The notes beneath the pieces are model-generated. The model worked only from the letters and a program-made list of their open reading frames with translations, was not told the origin of the DNA and searched no databases. A program made the position numbers and the translations under genes. Below, piece after piece: positions 8,975-18,031 of a stretch of DNA of 64,000 bases; position 1 is the first letter of the stretch, and each line of letters begins with the position of its first letter. The stretch comes from Gottfriedia acidiceleris (GTDB lineage Bacteria > Bacillota > Bacilli > Bacillales > Bacillaceae_G), in contig NZ_SCFN01000004.1 of NCBI RefSeq assembly GCF_004138285.1, positions 186,001 to 250,000 on the forward strand, written 5' to 3'.

Positions 8975-9097
8975 TTAGCAAACTTCATTATCAGTTGGTT
9001 CACAATCTTCACAGTTTTTAACGTAAAGAGTTGTTACTTTTTCATCCTCGAAATGACCTACTGTTTTTTCACAACATTTACATACGAACGTTCCCAT
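8975..9097 (-). CDS. GapA-binding peptide SR1P
   Basis: A 40-residue peptide, MGTFVCKCCEKTV..., containing FEDEKVTTLY, a stretch shared with B. subtilis SR1P, which binds glyceraldehyde-3-phosphate dehydrogenase GapA and promotes its interaction with RNase J1. Six cysteines occur, in CxCC and CxxC arrangements plus a C-terminal Cys, suggesting metal binding. The ribosome site AAAGGGG lies eight bases before the ATG, and the peptide sits inside an RNA with promoter and terminator. RNase J1 (rnjA), its functional partner in B. subtilis, is encoded 11 kb away. Confidence 0.9.
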   Translation of the reverse strand: MGTFVCKCCEKTVGHFEDEKVTTLYVKNCEDCEPTDNEVC

Positions 9098-9140
9098 CTT
9101 TGTAACCCCTTTCATAATGTTGTATCAATTAACTAACTTC

Positions 9141-9169
9141 ATTATAATGTGTTATACTTATTTACGCAA
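9141..9169 (-). promoter_or_regulatory. SR1 promoter (sigma-A type)
   Basis: Reading leftward: TTGCGT at 9169-9164, a 17-base spacer, and a perfect TATAAT at 9146-9141. The predicted start is near 9134. Confidence 0.75.
9148..9158 (+). promoter_or_regulatory. CcpN operator within the SR1 promoter
   Basis: TGTGTTATACT matches the CcpN consensus TRTGHYATAYW at all 11 positions and lies in the spacer between the -35 and -10 of SR1. CcpN represses sr1, gapB and pckA under glycolytic conditions in B. subtilis, so repression of SR1 by sugar is predicted. The consensus is from memory. Confidence 0.7.
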
Positions 9170-9232
9170 GTGGTAAATAAGTATAACTTAAATTTTCTAA
9201 TACTAGATTATTCAAGGGGTTTCATAACGTGT

Positions 9233-9256
9233 ATGTTATTCAATTAGTATAACACA
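9233..9256. promoter_or_regulatory. Second CcpN-like operator pair upstream of SR1
   Basis: On the minus strand 9256-9246 reads TGTGTTATACT, identical to the promoter site, and on the plus strand 9233-9243 reads TATGTTATTCA, one mismatch from consensus. The pair sits about 100 bases upstream of the SR1 start and could support co-operative binding. Confidence 0.55.
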
Positions 9257-9263
9257 TTTATTT

Positions 9264-9557
9264 TTATTCATAGCTCTCTTCTATACTTGGTAACGGTAAC
9301 CAGTCAGCTAAATATTCTGCGAGCTCCATTGCCTCTTCCTCGCTTTTTAGTTTACATAAAAATTTCAACTGATTTGGAAATGAAACATCCTGTCGATCTA
9401 ATACAATGCATTGTCTAGACTGCATGCAGATGACGAGGGGCTTTCCAATGAACATGTTCGTATATACAATACCAATATCGTATCTTGTATCGTTCGTAAC
9501 GAAGCCAACAAATCGGACTCTTACATTTTCGTGATCGTCATATAATTTCTCAAACAT
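9264..9557 (-). CDS. DUF3055 family protein
   Basis: A 97-residue protein starting MFEKLYDDHENVRVRFVGF, the typical opening of the DUF3055 family in Bacillaceae, with YDIGIVYTNMFIGKPLV as a conserved core. No catalytic motif or membrane segment; function unknown. The ATG at 9557 has AGGAGTG nine bases upstream, whereas the longer GTG start would overlap that site. It lies upstream of SR1 on the same strand. Confidence 0.75.
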   Translation of the reverse strand: MFEKLYDDHENVRVRFVGFVTNDTRYDIGIVYTNMFIGKPLVICMQSRQCIVLDRQDVSFPNQLKFLCKLKSEEEAMELAEYLADWLPLPSIEESYE

Positions 9558-9717
9558 TGTTTCACCCACTCCTTCGGTTTAGTATTGTAAGTTAATACAT
9601 ATGAAGAAAATATTAAATTCATACCGAATACTTGTCTAAAAATTTGAAATAATGTTATGATAAAAAAGATTAAAAGTGATGTTTTTCATAAAAACATCTT
9701 AGGGGGAAAATTTAAAA

Positions 9718-10113
9718 ATGGTTCAACAAGCTACCATTCAATTAGTGGATAAATCAAAATACCAAGAAGCAAATTTAGATTTAATAAATAATTTAATAAA
9801 TGATTACATACAATCTTCAACTAAAATCGGTCAACAAGTTGACTGGAATTATGAAAGGGTTTCCTTTCCATACACTATTTCAAATAAAAAATTAGATGAC
9901 CAAGATGCACTTTATTTACAGAGCAATGATTCTCGTTACAAACATTTTGTTGTTTCAATTCAAGATGATAAAAATATCGTGATTACATTGCTACCAAACT
10001 CAACTTATGGTGATAAAGGAAAAGCGAATGAGCTATGTAGATATTTAGCTCAAAAAATTGAAGCAAAGCTTGAATTATTTAACAATCGAATCATGTATTT
10101 TTACAAACGATAA
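9718..10113 (+). CDS. DUF1885-like conserved protein
   Basis: A 131-residue soluble protein with the segments KIGQQVDW, SFPYTI, THGDKGKANE-like YGDKGKANELCRYLA, and the ending NRIMYFYKR. These fit the DUF1885 family of small Bacillus/Geobacillus proteins of known fold but unknown function. Start ATG with AGGGGG upstream. It converges with a small membrane protein gene, with only one base between the two stop codons. Family assignment from memory. Confidence 0.65.
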   Translation: MVQQATIQLVDKSKYQEANLDLINNLINDYIQSSTKIGQQVDWNYERVSFPYTISNKKLDDQDALYLQSNDSRYKHFVVSIQDDKNIVITLLPNSTYGDKGKANELCRYLAQKIEAKLELFNNRIMYFYKR

Positions 10114-10114
10114 T

Positions 10115-10354
10115 TTAAAATAAATTTACGATCGCCTGACAAAAGAAAAATATCGAAGCATAAAAGCAAGTAATAATAATACTTGCTTTTCTTGTGTTTC
10201 CAACGTATTTTGCAATTAAATATAGCTGGTAAAAGAATACTAGAAACAATATGACTTTAGAATATATTTGATCCCTTTTCGACAAGAATAAAACAAATGA
10301 AAATCCTACCCAAAATAGTTGATGAATCATTAATACTATTAATTGTTTTCGCAT
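10115..10354 (-). CDS. Small membrane protein, three predicted helices
   Basis: A 79-residue hydrophobic protein with helices at roughly 5-22, 32-49 and 58-77, separated by short basic loops (SKRDQ, NTRKAS). I do not recognise a family. The ATG at 10354 has GGGAG five bases upstream; longer starts lack a site. It may be a small accessory membrane protein. Confidence 0.6.
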   Translation of the reverse strand: MRKQLIVLMIHQLFWVGFSFVLFLSKRDQIYSKVILFLVFFYQLYLIAKYVGNTRKASIIITCFYASIFFFCQAIVNLF

Positions 10355-10432
10355 CAATACTCCCACCAATCAATCATCAAATACTAGAAAGCTTGTTTTT
10401 TAAACGTTATGCGAGACATGCCTTAATCATGC

Positions 10433-10460
10433 AAAAAAACCTCCTAACAAATAGGAGGTT
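10433..10460 (-). terminator. Leftward terminator without an assigned gene
   Basis: Perfect stem AACCTCCT/AGGAGGTT and seven T residues on the minus strand. The pdhD transcript already has its own terminator 330 bases earlier, so this one suggests a separate leftward transcript. Confidence 0.7.
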
Positions 10461-10602
10461 GAAGACCGTCGATTTCTTCGTTATTTTGCCAACACACAGT
10501 TCTAAATGCATCAATGGTTAACTTAACTCAAAACTAACTAAATAAGGCGTAATAAATCTGTATGAATCGCATTTTAAAGTAAGATACTACTAAGTAACAT
10601 TG

Positions 10603-10750
10603 CTTAGAATTTCCCACGACCTCTTAGAATTTGCGATTGAAAATAATTTACTTGTACTTTATCTCAGTGGAGAAGCATGTATCTGACCAGATTTCCTTGA
10701 CTTACGAACATGCACGAGACTATCTCGTACAAGAATTGGTTTTTAACTAA
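10603..10750 (+). pseudogene. Decayed short coding remnant (low confidence)
   Basis: One frame reads ISHDLLEFAIENNLLVLYLS, and a +1 frame continues VEKHVSDQISLTYEHARDYL up to a stop at 10748-10750. Joined by a single frameshift near 10666 they look like one small helical protein. There is no ribosome binding site and I do not recognise the family. Confidence 0.3.
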
Positions 10751-10783
10751 ATTACTTTTTTTAATTAAACGCACATTTCGAAA

Positions 10784-10814
10784 ATAAAAAGACCTTCAAT
10801 TTAATGAAGGTCTT
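10784..10814 (-). terminator. Terminator of the pdh operon
   Basis: Stem AGACCTTCA/TGAAGGTCT with loop ATTTAA, followed by TTTTTATTTT on the minus strand, 29 bases after the pdhD stop. Confidence 0.8.
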
Positions 10815-10842
10815 CTTTATTTATATCATTTTTAACGAAGCA

Positions 10843-12255
10843 TTACTTAAGAACGTGGATTGGATGACCCATCGCTAATTCTGCAGCTTCCATTGAGATT
10901 TCACCTAATGTTGGGTGAGCATGAATTGTTTGAGCAATATCCTCAACGCTCATGCAAGCTTCAATTGCAAGACCAAGCTCAGAAATTATATCTGATGCAT
11001 TTACACCTGCAACTTGAGCACCAACTAGTACTCCATCTTCTTTACGAGAAACTAATTGTACGAATCCTTCAGTTGAATTTAGAGATAATGCGCGACCATT
11101 TCCACCGAATGGGAATTTTGCTACACTAACAGCTAATCCTTCTTCATCAGCTTGTTTTTTAGTATAACCAACAGTTGCTAATTCTGGATCTGTAAATACT
11201 ACTGCTGGGATTGCTAAGTATTCGATTTGACTTGACATACCACTGATTGCCTCAGCAGCAACTTTACCTTCATAAGAAGCTTTGTGTGCTAATGGAGGTC
11301 CAGCAATTACATCACCAATTGCGTAAATATTTTTAATTGTTGTACGAGCTTGTTTATCAGTAGTAATTACACCACGTTCGTTAATTTCGACACCGACATT
11401 TTCTAAGCCCATGTCACGAGAGTTCGGGAAACGTCCAACTGTTACTAATACGTAATCAGCTTCGATTTCTTTCATTTCGCCATTAGTTTCGAATTTAACT
11501 GTAACGCCATTTGCAGTTTCTTCAACGCCTTTACCGAACGCTTTCGTTACGATATCTACATTACCTTTTTTCTTTAATCCACGTTTAACAATTGAACTCA
11601 TAGATTTTTCGAAACCATTTAAGATTTCGTCACCAGCTTCAAGAATTGTTACATGTGTACCAAAGTTAGCATATGCAGTACCTAATTCCATACCAATATA
11701 GCCGCCACCAATAACAACTAATTTTTTTGGAATTTCAGGTAAGTTTAATGCTCCTGTTGAATCGATTACACGGTTGCTCCATTTGAAACCTGGGATTTCG
11801 ATTGGAGTTGAACCTGTTGCGATGATCGCATTGTTAAAAGTATAAGTTTGAGCTGATTCTTCAGTAATTACACGAAGAGTGTTAGCATCATTAAAGTAAG
11901 CTTCACCTTTAATAACTTCAACTTTATTTCCTTTTAATAAACCAGCTACACCGCCAGTTAATTTATTAACTACACTGCTTTTCCAAGCTTGAACTTTTGT
12001 AAAATCAACTTTTACATTTTCTGCTGTAATACCGATGTCTTCAGAATGCTTAGCTGTTTCATAACGGTGACCAGCTGTAATTAATGCCTTTGAAGGAATA
12101 CAACCAACGTTTAAACATACCCCACCAAGATTACCTTTTTCAATAACAGCAACTTTTTGTCCAAGTTGTGCTGCACGAATAGCTGCAACATAACCACCAG
12201 GACCGGCACCGATAACGACCGTATCTAGTTCAATTGCAAAATCTCCTACTACCAT
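10843..12255 (-). CDS. pdhD: Dihydrolipoyl dehydrogenase (E3 of pyruvate dehydrogenase)
   Basis: A 470-residue FAD enzyme that reoxidises the lipoyl group of E2 with NAD. Visible: FAD-binding [17 protein letters not shown] near residue 17, the redox-active disulfide GGVCLNVGC near residue 45, NAD-binding [13 protein letters not shown] near residue 182, the second FAD motif YAIGDV near 312, and the C-terminal HAHPTLGE catalytic His-Glu. Starts five bases after the pdhC stop, with GGAGG ten bases before ATG. Last gene of pdhABCD and followed by a strong terminator. It may be shared with other 2-oxoacid dehydrogenases. Confidence 0.97.
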   Translation of the reverse strand: MVVGDFAIELDTVVIGAGPGGYVAAIRAAQLGQKVAVIEKGNLGGVCLNVGCIPSKALITAGHRYETAKHSEDIGITAENVKVDFTKVQAWKSSVVNKLTGGVAGLLKGNKVEVIKGEAYFNDANTLRVITEESAQTYTFNNAIIATGSTPIEIPGFKWSNRVIDSTGALNLPEIPKKLVVIGGGYIGMELGTAYANFGTHVTILEAGDEILNGFEKSMSSIVKRGLKKKGNVDIVTKAFGKGVEETANGVTVKFETNGEMKEIEADYVLVTVGRFPNSRDMGLENVGVEINERGVITTDKQARTTIKNIYAIGDVIAGPPLAHKASYEGKVAAEAISGMSSQIEYLAIPAVVFTDPELATVGYTKKQADEEGLAVSVAKFPFGGNGRALSLNSTEGFVQLVSRKEDGVLVGAQVAGVNASDIISELGLAIEACMSVEDIAQTIHAHPTLGEISMEAAELAMGHPIHVLK

Positions 12256-12260
12256 TTATC

Positions 12261-13628
12261 TTACGCCTCCATTAATAATAATTCTGGATCATTTAATAAT
12301 CGTTTAATATGGTTTAAAGCGTTTTGAGCAGTTGCACCATCGATCATACGGTGGTCAAAGCTTAATGATAACGCTAATACTGGAGCCACAACGATTTCTC
12401 CATTTAATACAACTGGTTTTTCAGCAATACGACCAATTCCTAAAATAGCTACTTCAGGGTGGTTAATTACTGGAGTAAACCATTGTCCACCAGCTGAACC
12501 GATATTTGAAATTGTACATGAAGCACCTTTCATTTCTGCAGGAGCTAATTTACCGTCACGAGCTTTTGTAGCTAACTCATTAATTTCAGCAGAAATAGAG
12601 AAGATAGCTTTACGATCAGCATCTTTAACAACTGGTACTAATAAACCTTTATCAGTATCTGCAGCAATACCAATGTTATAGTAATGCTTGTGGATGATTT
12701 CGTTAGTAGCATCATCAATTGATGTATTTAACGCTGGGAATTTACGTAATGCTGAAGTTAAAGCTTTAACTACGTAAGGTAAGAATGTTAATTTGATACC
12801 TTGTGCAGCAGCAACTTCTTTGTATTTTTTACGGCTAGCAACTAGTTTCGTTACATCTACTTCATCCATTAATGTTACGTGAGGAGCAGTATGTTTAGAG
12901 TTAACCATTGCTTTAGCGATTGCTTTACGAATTCCACTCATTTTTTCACGAGTTTCAGGGTATGCACCTTCTGGAATTGGCATTGCTTTAGGAGCTTCTT
13001 GCGTTGCAGCCGGAGCTTCTGTTACAACTTCAACAGCAACTTCAGTTTGTGCTGCAGCAGCTGGTGCTACTCCACCTAATAAGAATGCATCTACGTCTTG
13101 TTTTGTTACGCGACCATTTTTACCTGAACCTGGTACAATACGTAAATCTACGTTTTTCTCACGAGCATACTTACGTACAGATGGCATTGCAATTACATGA
13201 GCTTTTGGTTCAATAGCGGCAACAGGTGATAGTGGTGCAGCATCTGTTTTTGGTTCACTTTGCTCATAAGATTCTTGTACTTTTGCTTGAACTGCTTCAG
13301 CAGCTTCTGGTACTGGAGTAGTAGTTGGAGCTTCTTCAGCATGTTGTCCTTTGAAGCTAATGTTTTCATAACCAGGGGCATCTAAACGTACTAATACGTC
13401 ACCAACAACTGCAACTGTACCTTCTGCAACTAATACTTCTAATACTTTCCCTTTTACAGGTGATGGAATTTCTACTACTGATTTATCGTTTTGAACTTCA
13501 CAAATGATATCATCTTCATTTACTTCGTCGCCTGCTTTAATAAACCATTTTACAATTTCACCTTCGTGAATACCTTCACCGATATCTGGTAATCTAAATT
13601 CAAATAGACTTGCCACTGAGTTTGACAC
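12261..13628 (-). CDS. pdhC: Dihydrolipoamide acetyltransferase (E2 of pyruvate dehydrogenase)
   Basis: A 455-residue E2 core subunit. Domain order: one lipoyl domain (residues 8-84) with the lipoylated Lys in [14 protein letters not shown]; an Ala/Pro/Glu-rich linker; a peripheral-subunit-binding domain (about 147-185, [11 protein letters not shown] to NGRVTKQDV); a second Ala-rich linker; and the catalytic acyltransferase domain with [10 protein letters not shown] at the C-terminus. The GTG start at 13628 has GGAGGT eight bases upstream; an in-frame GTG six codons later would give the shorter N-terminus seen in many relatives. Confidence 0.96.
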   Translation of the reverse strand: MSNSVASLFEFRLPDIGEGIHEGEIVKWFIKAGDEVNEDDIICEVQNDKSVVEIPSPVKGKVLEVLVAEGTVAVVGDVLVRLDAPGYENISFKGQHAEEAPTTTPVPEAAEAVQAKVQESYEQSEPKTDAAPLSPVAAIEPKAHVIAMPSVRKYAREKNVDLRIVPGSGKNGRVTKQDVDAFLLGGVAPAAAAQTEVAVEVVTEAPAATQEAPKAMPIPEGAYPETREKMSGIRKAIAKAMVNSKHTAPHVTLMDEVDVTKLVASRKKYKEVAAAQGIKLTFLPYVVKALTSALRKFPALNTSIDDATNEIIHKHYYNIGIAADTDKGLLVPVVKDADRKAIFSISAEINELATKARDGKLAPAEMKGASCTISNIGSAGGQWFTPVINHPEVAILGIGRIAEKPVVLNGEIVVAPVLALSLSFDHRMIDGATAQNALNHIKRLLNDPELLLMEA

Positions 13629-13689
13629 AGATTTCTACCTCCGAACAAAGTTAAGTTAATTTTTTAAAATATTTTATCTATAATGTAAG

Positions 13690-13720
13690 AAAGGTATTGA
13701 TGTATTCATCAAATACCTTT
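13690..13720 (-). other. Stem-loop between pdhB and pdhC
   Basis: Stem AAAGGTATT-GATG/CATC-AATACCTTT with a one-base bulge and a TATT loop, inside the 114-base pdhB-pdhC gap. There is no T-run, so it is more likely an RNA processing or stability element, or a partial attenuator, than a full terminator. Confidence 0.6.
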
Positions 13721-13742
13721 CACTATTTTTGTTATAAACTGA

Positions 13743-14720
13743 TTAGAAGTTTAAAACTTTTTGAATACCTTCAACTACATCTTTATGGTTTGGTAACCAA
13801 ACTGTTTCCGCTTCTGAGAAAGGGTAAACAGTATCAGCTGCAGTAATACGAACAACTGGAGCTTCTAATGAAAGGATACAACGATCGTTAATTTCAGCAA
13901 CTACATTTGCAGCAATACCAGCTTGTTTTTGTGCTTCTTGTACAACTACTGCACGTCCAGTTTTCTCTACAGACGCAACAATAGCTTCGATATCTAATGG
14001 GTGAACAGTACGTAAGTCAACAACTTCTACTGATACGCCATCTTTTTCTAATTCTTCAGCAGCTTTTAATGCAGCGTGAACCATTGCACCGTAAGCAAAT
14101 ACTGATACATCTTTACCTTCACGTTTAACATCCGCTTTACCTAATTCGATTGTGTACTCACCTTCAGGTACATCTTCACGGAATGAACGGTATAATTTCA
14201 TGTGCTCTAAATAGATAACAGGATCATTATCACGAATAGATGAAATTAAAAGACCTTTAGCATCTTTAGGTGTTGATGGAATAACTACTTTTAAACCAGG
14301 AGTTTGAGCCATTAATCCTTCTAAACTATCCGCGTGCATTTCTGGTGTATGAACCCCACCACCAAATGGTGAACGGAAAGTAATTGGTGAAGTAAAACGA
14401 CCACTTGTACGGTAACGCATACGTGCTGCTTGACCAGCGATTGAGTCCATAATTTCGAATAAGAATCCGAAGAATTGGATTTCTGGTACTGGACGGAAGC
14501 CTTCAATTCCAAGACCGATTGCTAATCCGCCGATTCCTGATTCAGCAAGTGGTGTATCGAATACACGCGCTTCACCGAATTCTGCTTGTAAACCTTCAGT
14601 TGCACGGAATACACCACCGTTTACTCCAACGTCTTCCCCGAATACTACTACAGTTGGATCGTTTTTCATTTCAACGCGTAATGCATCTGTGATAGCTTGA
14701 ATCATTGTCATTTGCGCCAT
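13743..14720 (-). CDS. pdhB: Pyruvate dehydrogenase E1 component, beta subunit
   Basis: A 325-residue transketolase-like subunit that forms the thiamine diphosphate site with PdhA. Conserved segments include [16 protein letters not shown] near residue 26, [25 protein letters not shown], and the C-terminal transketolase domain with [13 protein letters not shown]. Its ATG begins three bases after the pdhA stop, so the two are translationally coupled. Length and sequence are typical. Confidence 0.97.
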   Translation of the reverse strand: MAQMTMIQAITDALRVEMKNDPTVVVFGEDVGVNGGVFRATEGLQAEFGEARVFDTPLAESGIGGLAIGLGIEGFRPVPEIQFFGFLFEIMDSIAGQAARMRYRTSGRFTSPITFRSPFGGGVHTPEMHADSLEGLMAQTPGLKVVIPSTPKDAKGLLISSIRDNDPVIYLEHMKLYRSFREDVPEGEYTIELGKADVKREGKDVSVFAYGAMVHAALKAAEELEKDGVSVEVVDLRTVHPLDIEAIVASVEKTGRAVVVQEAQKQAGIAANVVAEINDRCILSLEAPVVRITAADTVYPFSEAETVWLPNHKDVVEGIQKVLNF

Positions 14721-14723
14721 GAC

Positions 14724-15896
<1,173 letters not shown>

Positions 15897-15989
15897 TTAA
15901 TTATGGAGGATTTATTTTCTTTATCCATCATGTGTATTTTCTTAAGAGTAATTACAAGTAACTTGAACTTATAATTAAAATCTGTACTT

Positions 15990-16017
15990 ATACTATTTGT
16001 GTATTACACTAGTACAA
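15990..16017 (-). promoter_or_regulatory. Candidate pdhA promoter
   Basis: Leftward TTGTAC (16017-16012), 16-base spacer, TAGTAT (15995-15990). The -35 falls inside one copy of the CTGTACTA-like repeat, which would make that repeat an operator. Prediction only. Confidence 0.35.
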
Positions 16018-16232
16018 CATTGAACACTAGTACAGTTTATAACACGTTCATAAACTCGTCAAATATTTTGTTGTATTATTTTATTCATGATTTTTCGGAA
16101 AATTTGTCGCAAAATTTTCACCCTGTACTACCTTTGAAACAGCAATCTGTTATACAATAACAGAAACTCTTTTAAATTATACTCAAATAGCTAATAACGG
16201 ATTTTTTTTATCATAAATTTCAAACTGTACTA
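16010..16232. repeat. CTGTACTA-type repeat cluster upstream of pdhA
   Basis: Minus-strand copies at 16010-16017 (TTGTACTA) and 16028-16038 (AAACTGTACTA); plus-strand copies at 16123-16130 (CTGTACTA) and 16222-16232 (AAACTGTACTA, identical over 11 bases to the 16028 copy but inverted). A fifth, weaker plus-strand match CTGTACTT is at 15982-15989. The two copies nearest pdhA form an 18-base-period direct repeat of TGTACTAGTGT. Confidence 0.6.
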
Positions 16233-16268
16233 CAACGATTTTTGTTTAGTAATTCTAATACCAATGTG

Positions 16269-16916
16269 TTATTTTCCATATTTTTCATATATGTCTTTTT
16301 GTAAATTATTTAATTTTTGAGTATAAAGATTTAATTGATCATTATATTTAATGACATCTTTATAAATGTGATTTGTATCCTTTGTCTCATTCTTTACATT
16401 TTTTAAATCAACTTTTTTCTGCGATAATAAGTTATAAATTGAAAGATCCGTTTCCATTGCATCTTTATATTTTGAATTCAATTTATCGTATAACTCAGTT
16501 CTTTCTCTCCATGTTTTAATAAAGTTATTAACTTCATTTCGAAACTGTTCATTCTTCGTTTCAATATTTATTGTTTGAAGTTCTTTAATTTTTATGTCTA
16601 TATCATGAATTAATTTTGACTCCTCGTTTACTCGTTCTTTCCGTTCATTTAATAAATTGATTGCTTGTTTGGCCGACTCTTGTCTTTTATTTACTTCGCT
16701 GATTTTATATAAATAAATTTTTTCATAATACTCTAATTCTTTTATTTCCAGTTTTTGAATACGTTCCCCAGCTTTTTGAAAATTCTGTTCCATTTTTGCA
16801 ATTTGACCTAGTTGATTTATGACTAAATTCTTTTGTTTTGCTTGAGAAGTACAACCCGAACAAAGAATAAAGAGTATGCTTATTACAAGAAATAAAGAAT
16901 TGAATTTTTTATACAT
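16269..16916 (-). CDS. ykyA: YkyA-type putative cell-wall-associated lipoprotein
   Basis: A 215-residue lipoprotein: basic start MYKKF, hydrophobic helix, then the lipobox FILCSGC with lipid-modified Cys near residue 22. The rest is Lys/Glu-rich coiled coil (about 40-210). Position just upstream of pdhA and architecture match YkyA of B. subtilis, annotated as a putative cell-wall-binding lipoprotein of unknown role. The ATG at 16916 is the only start that gives a signal peptide at the N-terminus; GGGTGAAATT lies before it. Confidence 0.85.
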   Translation of the reverse strand: MYKKFNSLFLVISILFILCSGCTSQAKQKNLVINQLGQIAKMEQNFQKAGERIQKLEIKELEYYEKIYLYKISEVNKRQESAKQAINLLNERKERVNEESKLIHDIDIKIKELQTINIETKNEQFRNEVNNFIKTWRERTELYDKLNSKYKDAMETDLSIYNLLSQKKVDLKNVKNETKDTNHIYKDVIKYNDQLNLYTQKLNNLQKDIYEKYGK

Positions 16917-17008
16917 AATTTCACCCAATTTTTTTTCATTATTATTTCCATGTTGCATCTTTTCAGACTTTTTATACGTCCTAAAAAATAATCTGGTCAC
17001 ATACCCAC

Positions 17009-17035
17009 ACACTTTATGTAGTTTTTCATAATTTG
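17009..17035 (+). promoter_or_regulatory. Possible sigma-K promoter of the YjcZ-type gene
   Basis: AC at 17009-17010, 16 bases, then CATAATTTG at 17027-17035, close to the mother-cell sigma-K pattern (AC, 16-17, CATANNNTA). This would suit a late sporulation gene. The last positions do not match perfectly. Confidence 0.35.
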
Positions 17036-17040
17036 TAGTA

Positions 17041-17055
17041 TCCGCTATATGCGGA
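17041..17055 (+). other. Leader hairpin before the YjcZ-type gene
   Basis: TCCGC-TATAT-GCGGA is a perfect 5-bp stem in the predicted 5' leader, 15 bases before the AGGGAGG ribosome site. It may stabilise the mRNA. Confidence 0.4.
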
Positions 17056-17079
17056 AACAGTTTAAAGGGAGGTTATTAT

Positions 17080-17223
17080 ATGTACGGTTACGGATACGGT
17101 GGAAAAGGTGGATACCCTGGTTATGGTTACGGTGGCGGATGCGGATGCGGTTACGGCGGTTTCGCATTAATCGTTGTTCTATTCATTTTATTAATTATCG
17201 TTGGTGCAGCTTTCGTTTTATAA
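17080..17223 (+). CDS. YjcZ family sporulation protein
   Basis: A 47-residue peptide: a Gly/Tyr-rich head ([18 protein letters not shown]...) containing CGCG, then one long hydrophobic helix ([20 protein letters not shown]). This head-plus-helix layout is that of the YjcZ family of small sporulation proteins (related to SscA, needed for spore coat assembly in B. subtilis). AGGGAGG precedes the ATG by seven bases and a strong terminator follows, so it is a single-gene unit. Confidence 0.88.
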   Translation: MYGYGYGGKGGYPGYGYGGGCGCGYGGFALIVVLFILLIIVGAAFVL

Positions 17224-17270
17224 TTCACACTAGTAAGCCTCTATTATTAATGTATAACCACAAACTTTGA

Positions 17271-17296
17271 GGAGCGATAATTTATCGCTCCTTTTT
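17271..17296 (+). terminator. Terminator of the YjcZ-type gene
   Basis: GGAGCGATAA/TTATCGCTCC stem followed by TTTTT. Confidence 0.85.
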
Positions 17297-17410
17297 CCAT
17301 TCATTGTTGGTGACTGACAATTTAAAAAAGATTTGTTAGACTAAATTAATAATACTAGTGAATAGTACATACTTATATTTATGAAATAATTAGACAGGAG
17401 TGAAATTCAT

Positions 17411-17968
17411 TTGATTACAATGAAAGATATAATTCGAGAAGGCGATCCTAGATTAAGGGAAATCTCGAGAGAAGTAAGCTTACCTCCATCGGCTGAGGAT
17501 ATTAATTTAGCTAATTCATTATTAGAGTATGTTATTAATAGTCAGAATCCAGAAATATCTGCCGAATATGGTCTACGATCAGGTATCGGATTAGCTGCAC
17601 CACAAATTGGAATTCTTAAAAGAGCAATTGGTGTTCATGTTACTGACTTACAGGGTAATTTATATAGTTATGCATTATTAAATCCTAAAATTGTAAGTCA
17701 TTCTGTTGAGGTAGTTTATTTATCAGGTGGTGAAGGCTGCTTATCTGTTGATCGTGATGTTCCTGGATATGTTCCACGTTACGCAAGAATAACAGTTACT
17801 GGCTTTGACACGAGATTAGGAGAAGTAAAAATCCGTTTAAAAGGTTTACCAGCAATTTGCTTCCAGCATGAGATTGACCATCTAAATGGAGTAATGTTTT
17901 ATGATCGTATTAATAAAACAAATCCTTTTTCTCCTCCAGAAGGAGCTTCACCTTTAGAGAGAAATTAA
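17411..17968 (+). CDS. def: Peptide deformylase
   Basis: A 185-residue metal-dependent deformylase that removes the N-formyl group from nascent proteins. All three motifs are present: GIGLAAPQIG (near residue 60), EGCLSVDR (metal-ligand Cys near 113) and QHEIDHLNG (two His ligands and catalytic Glu near 157). The long insertions and the length place it in the type 2 class of Gram-positives, like B. subtilis YkrB. TTG start with AGGAGTG eight bases upstream. The order def-ykrA matches B. subtilis. Confidence 0.96.
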   Translation: MITMKDIIREGDPRLREISREVSLPPSAEDINLANSLLEYVINSQNPEISAEYGLRSGIGLAAPQIGILKRAIGVHVTDLQGNLYSYALLNPKIVSHSVEVVYLSGGEGCLSVDRDVPGYVPRYARITVTGFDTRLGEVKIRLKGLPAICFQHEIDHLNGVMFYDRINKTNPFSPPEGASPLERN

Positions 17969-18001
17969 AAAAGAGCGATTGGAAAACCAATCGCTCTTTT
18001 T
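17966..18001 (+). terminator. Bidirectional terminator between def and ykrA
   Basis: AAGAGCGATTGG/CCAATCGCTCTT stem with T/A runs on both sides, shared by the convergent genes. Confidence 0.9.
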
Positions 18002-18031
18002 ATTCAAGTTTTTTGTACTTTGTCTACATAC

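Larger units (their letters stand above)
8879..9134 (-). ncRNA. SR1 dual-function regulatory RNA
   Basis: In B. subtilis SR1 is a roughly 200-nucleotide RNA between the pdh operon and speA that base-pairs with ahrC mRNA and also encodes the peptide SR1P. Here the same interval holds a promoter (TTGCGT, 17 bases, TATAAT), an SR1P reading frame with its own ribosome site, and a strong intrinsic terminator; predicted length is about 256 nucleotides. Transcript ends are inferred from promoter and terminator positions. The ahrC-pairing segments were not checked because ahrC is not in the window. Confidence 0.8.
10355..10842. other. 488-base intergenic stretch with unexplained structure
   Basis: No intact gene. 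It holds a leftward terminator at 10433-10460 with no gene ahead of it, a decayed plus-strand reading frame at about 10603-10750, a 10-base direct repeat CTTAGAATTT (10603-10612 and 10623-10632), an inverted repeat ACGAGA-CTA-TCTCGT (10714-10728), and the pdhD terminator at the right end. Confidence 0.6.

Noticed and set aside
10297-10521. 74-residue plus-strand frame
   Set aside because: Runs over the small membrane protein gene and a terminator on the other strand; no ribosome site.
17049-17270. 73-residue Arg-rich plus-strand frame
   Set aside because: Out-of-frame reading of the Gly/Tyr-rich YjcZ-type gene at 17080-17223, which has the ribosome site and family match.
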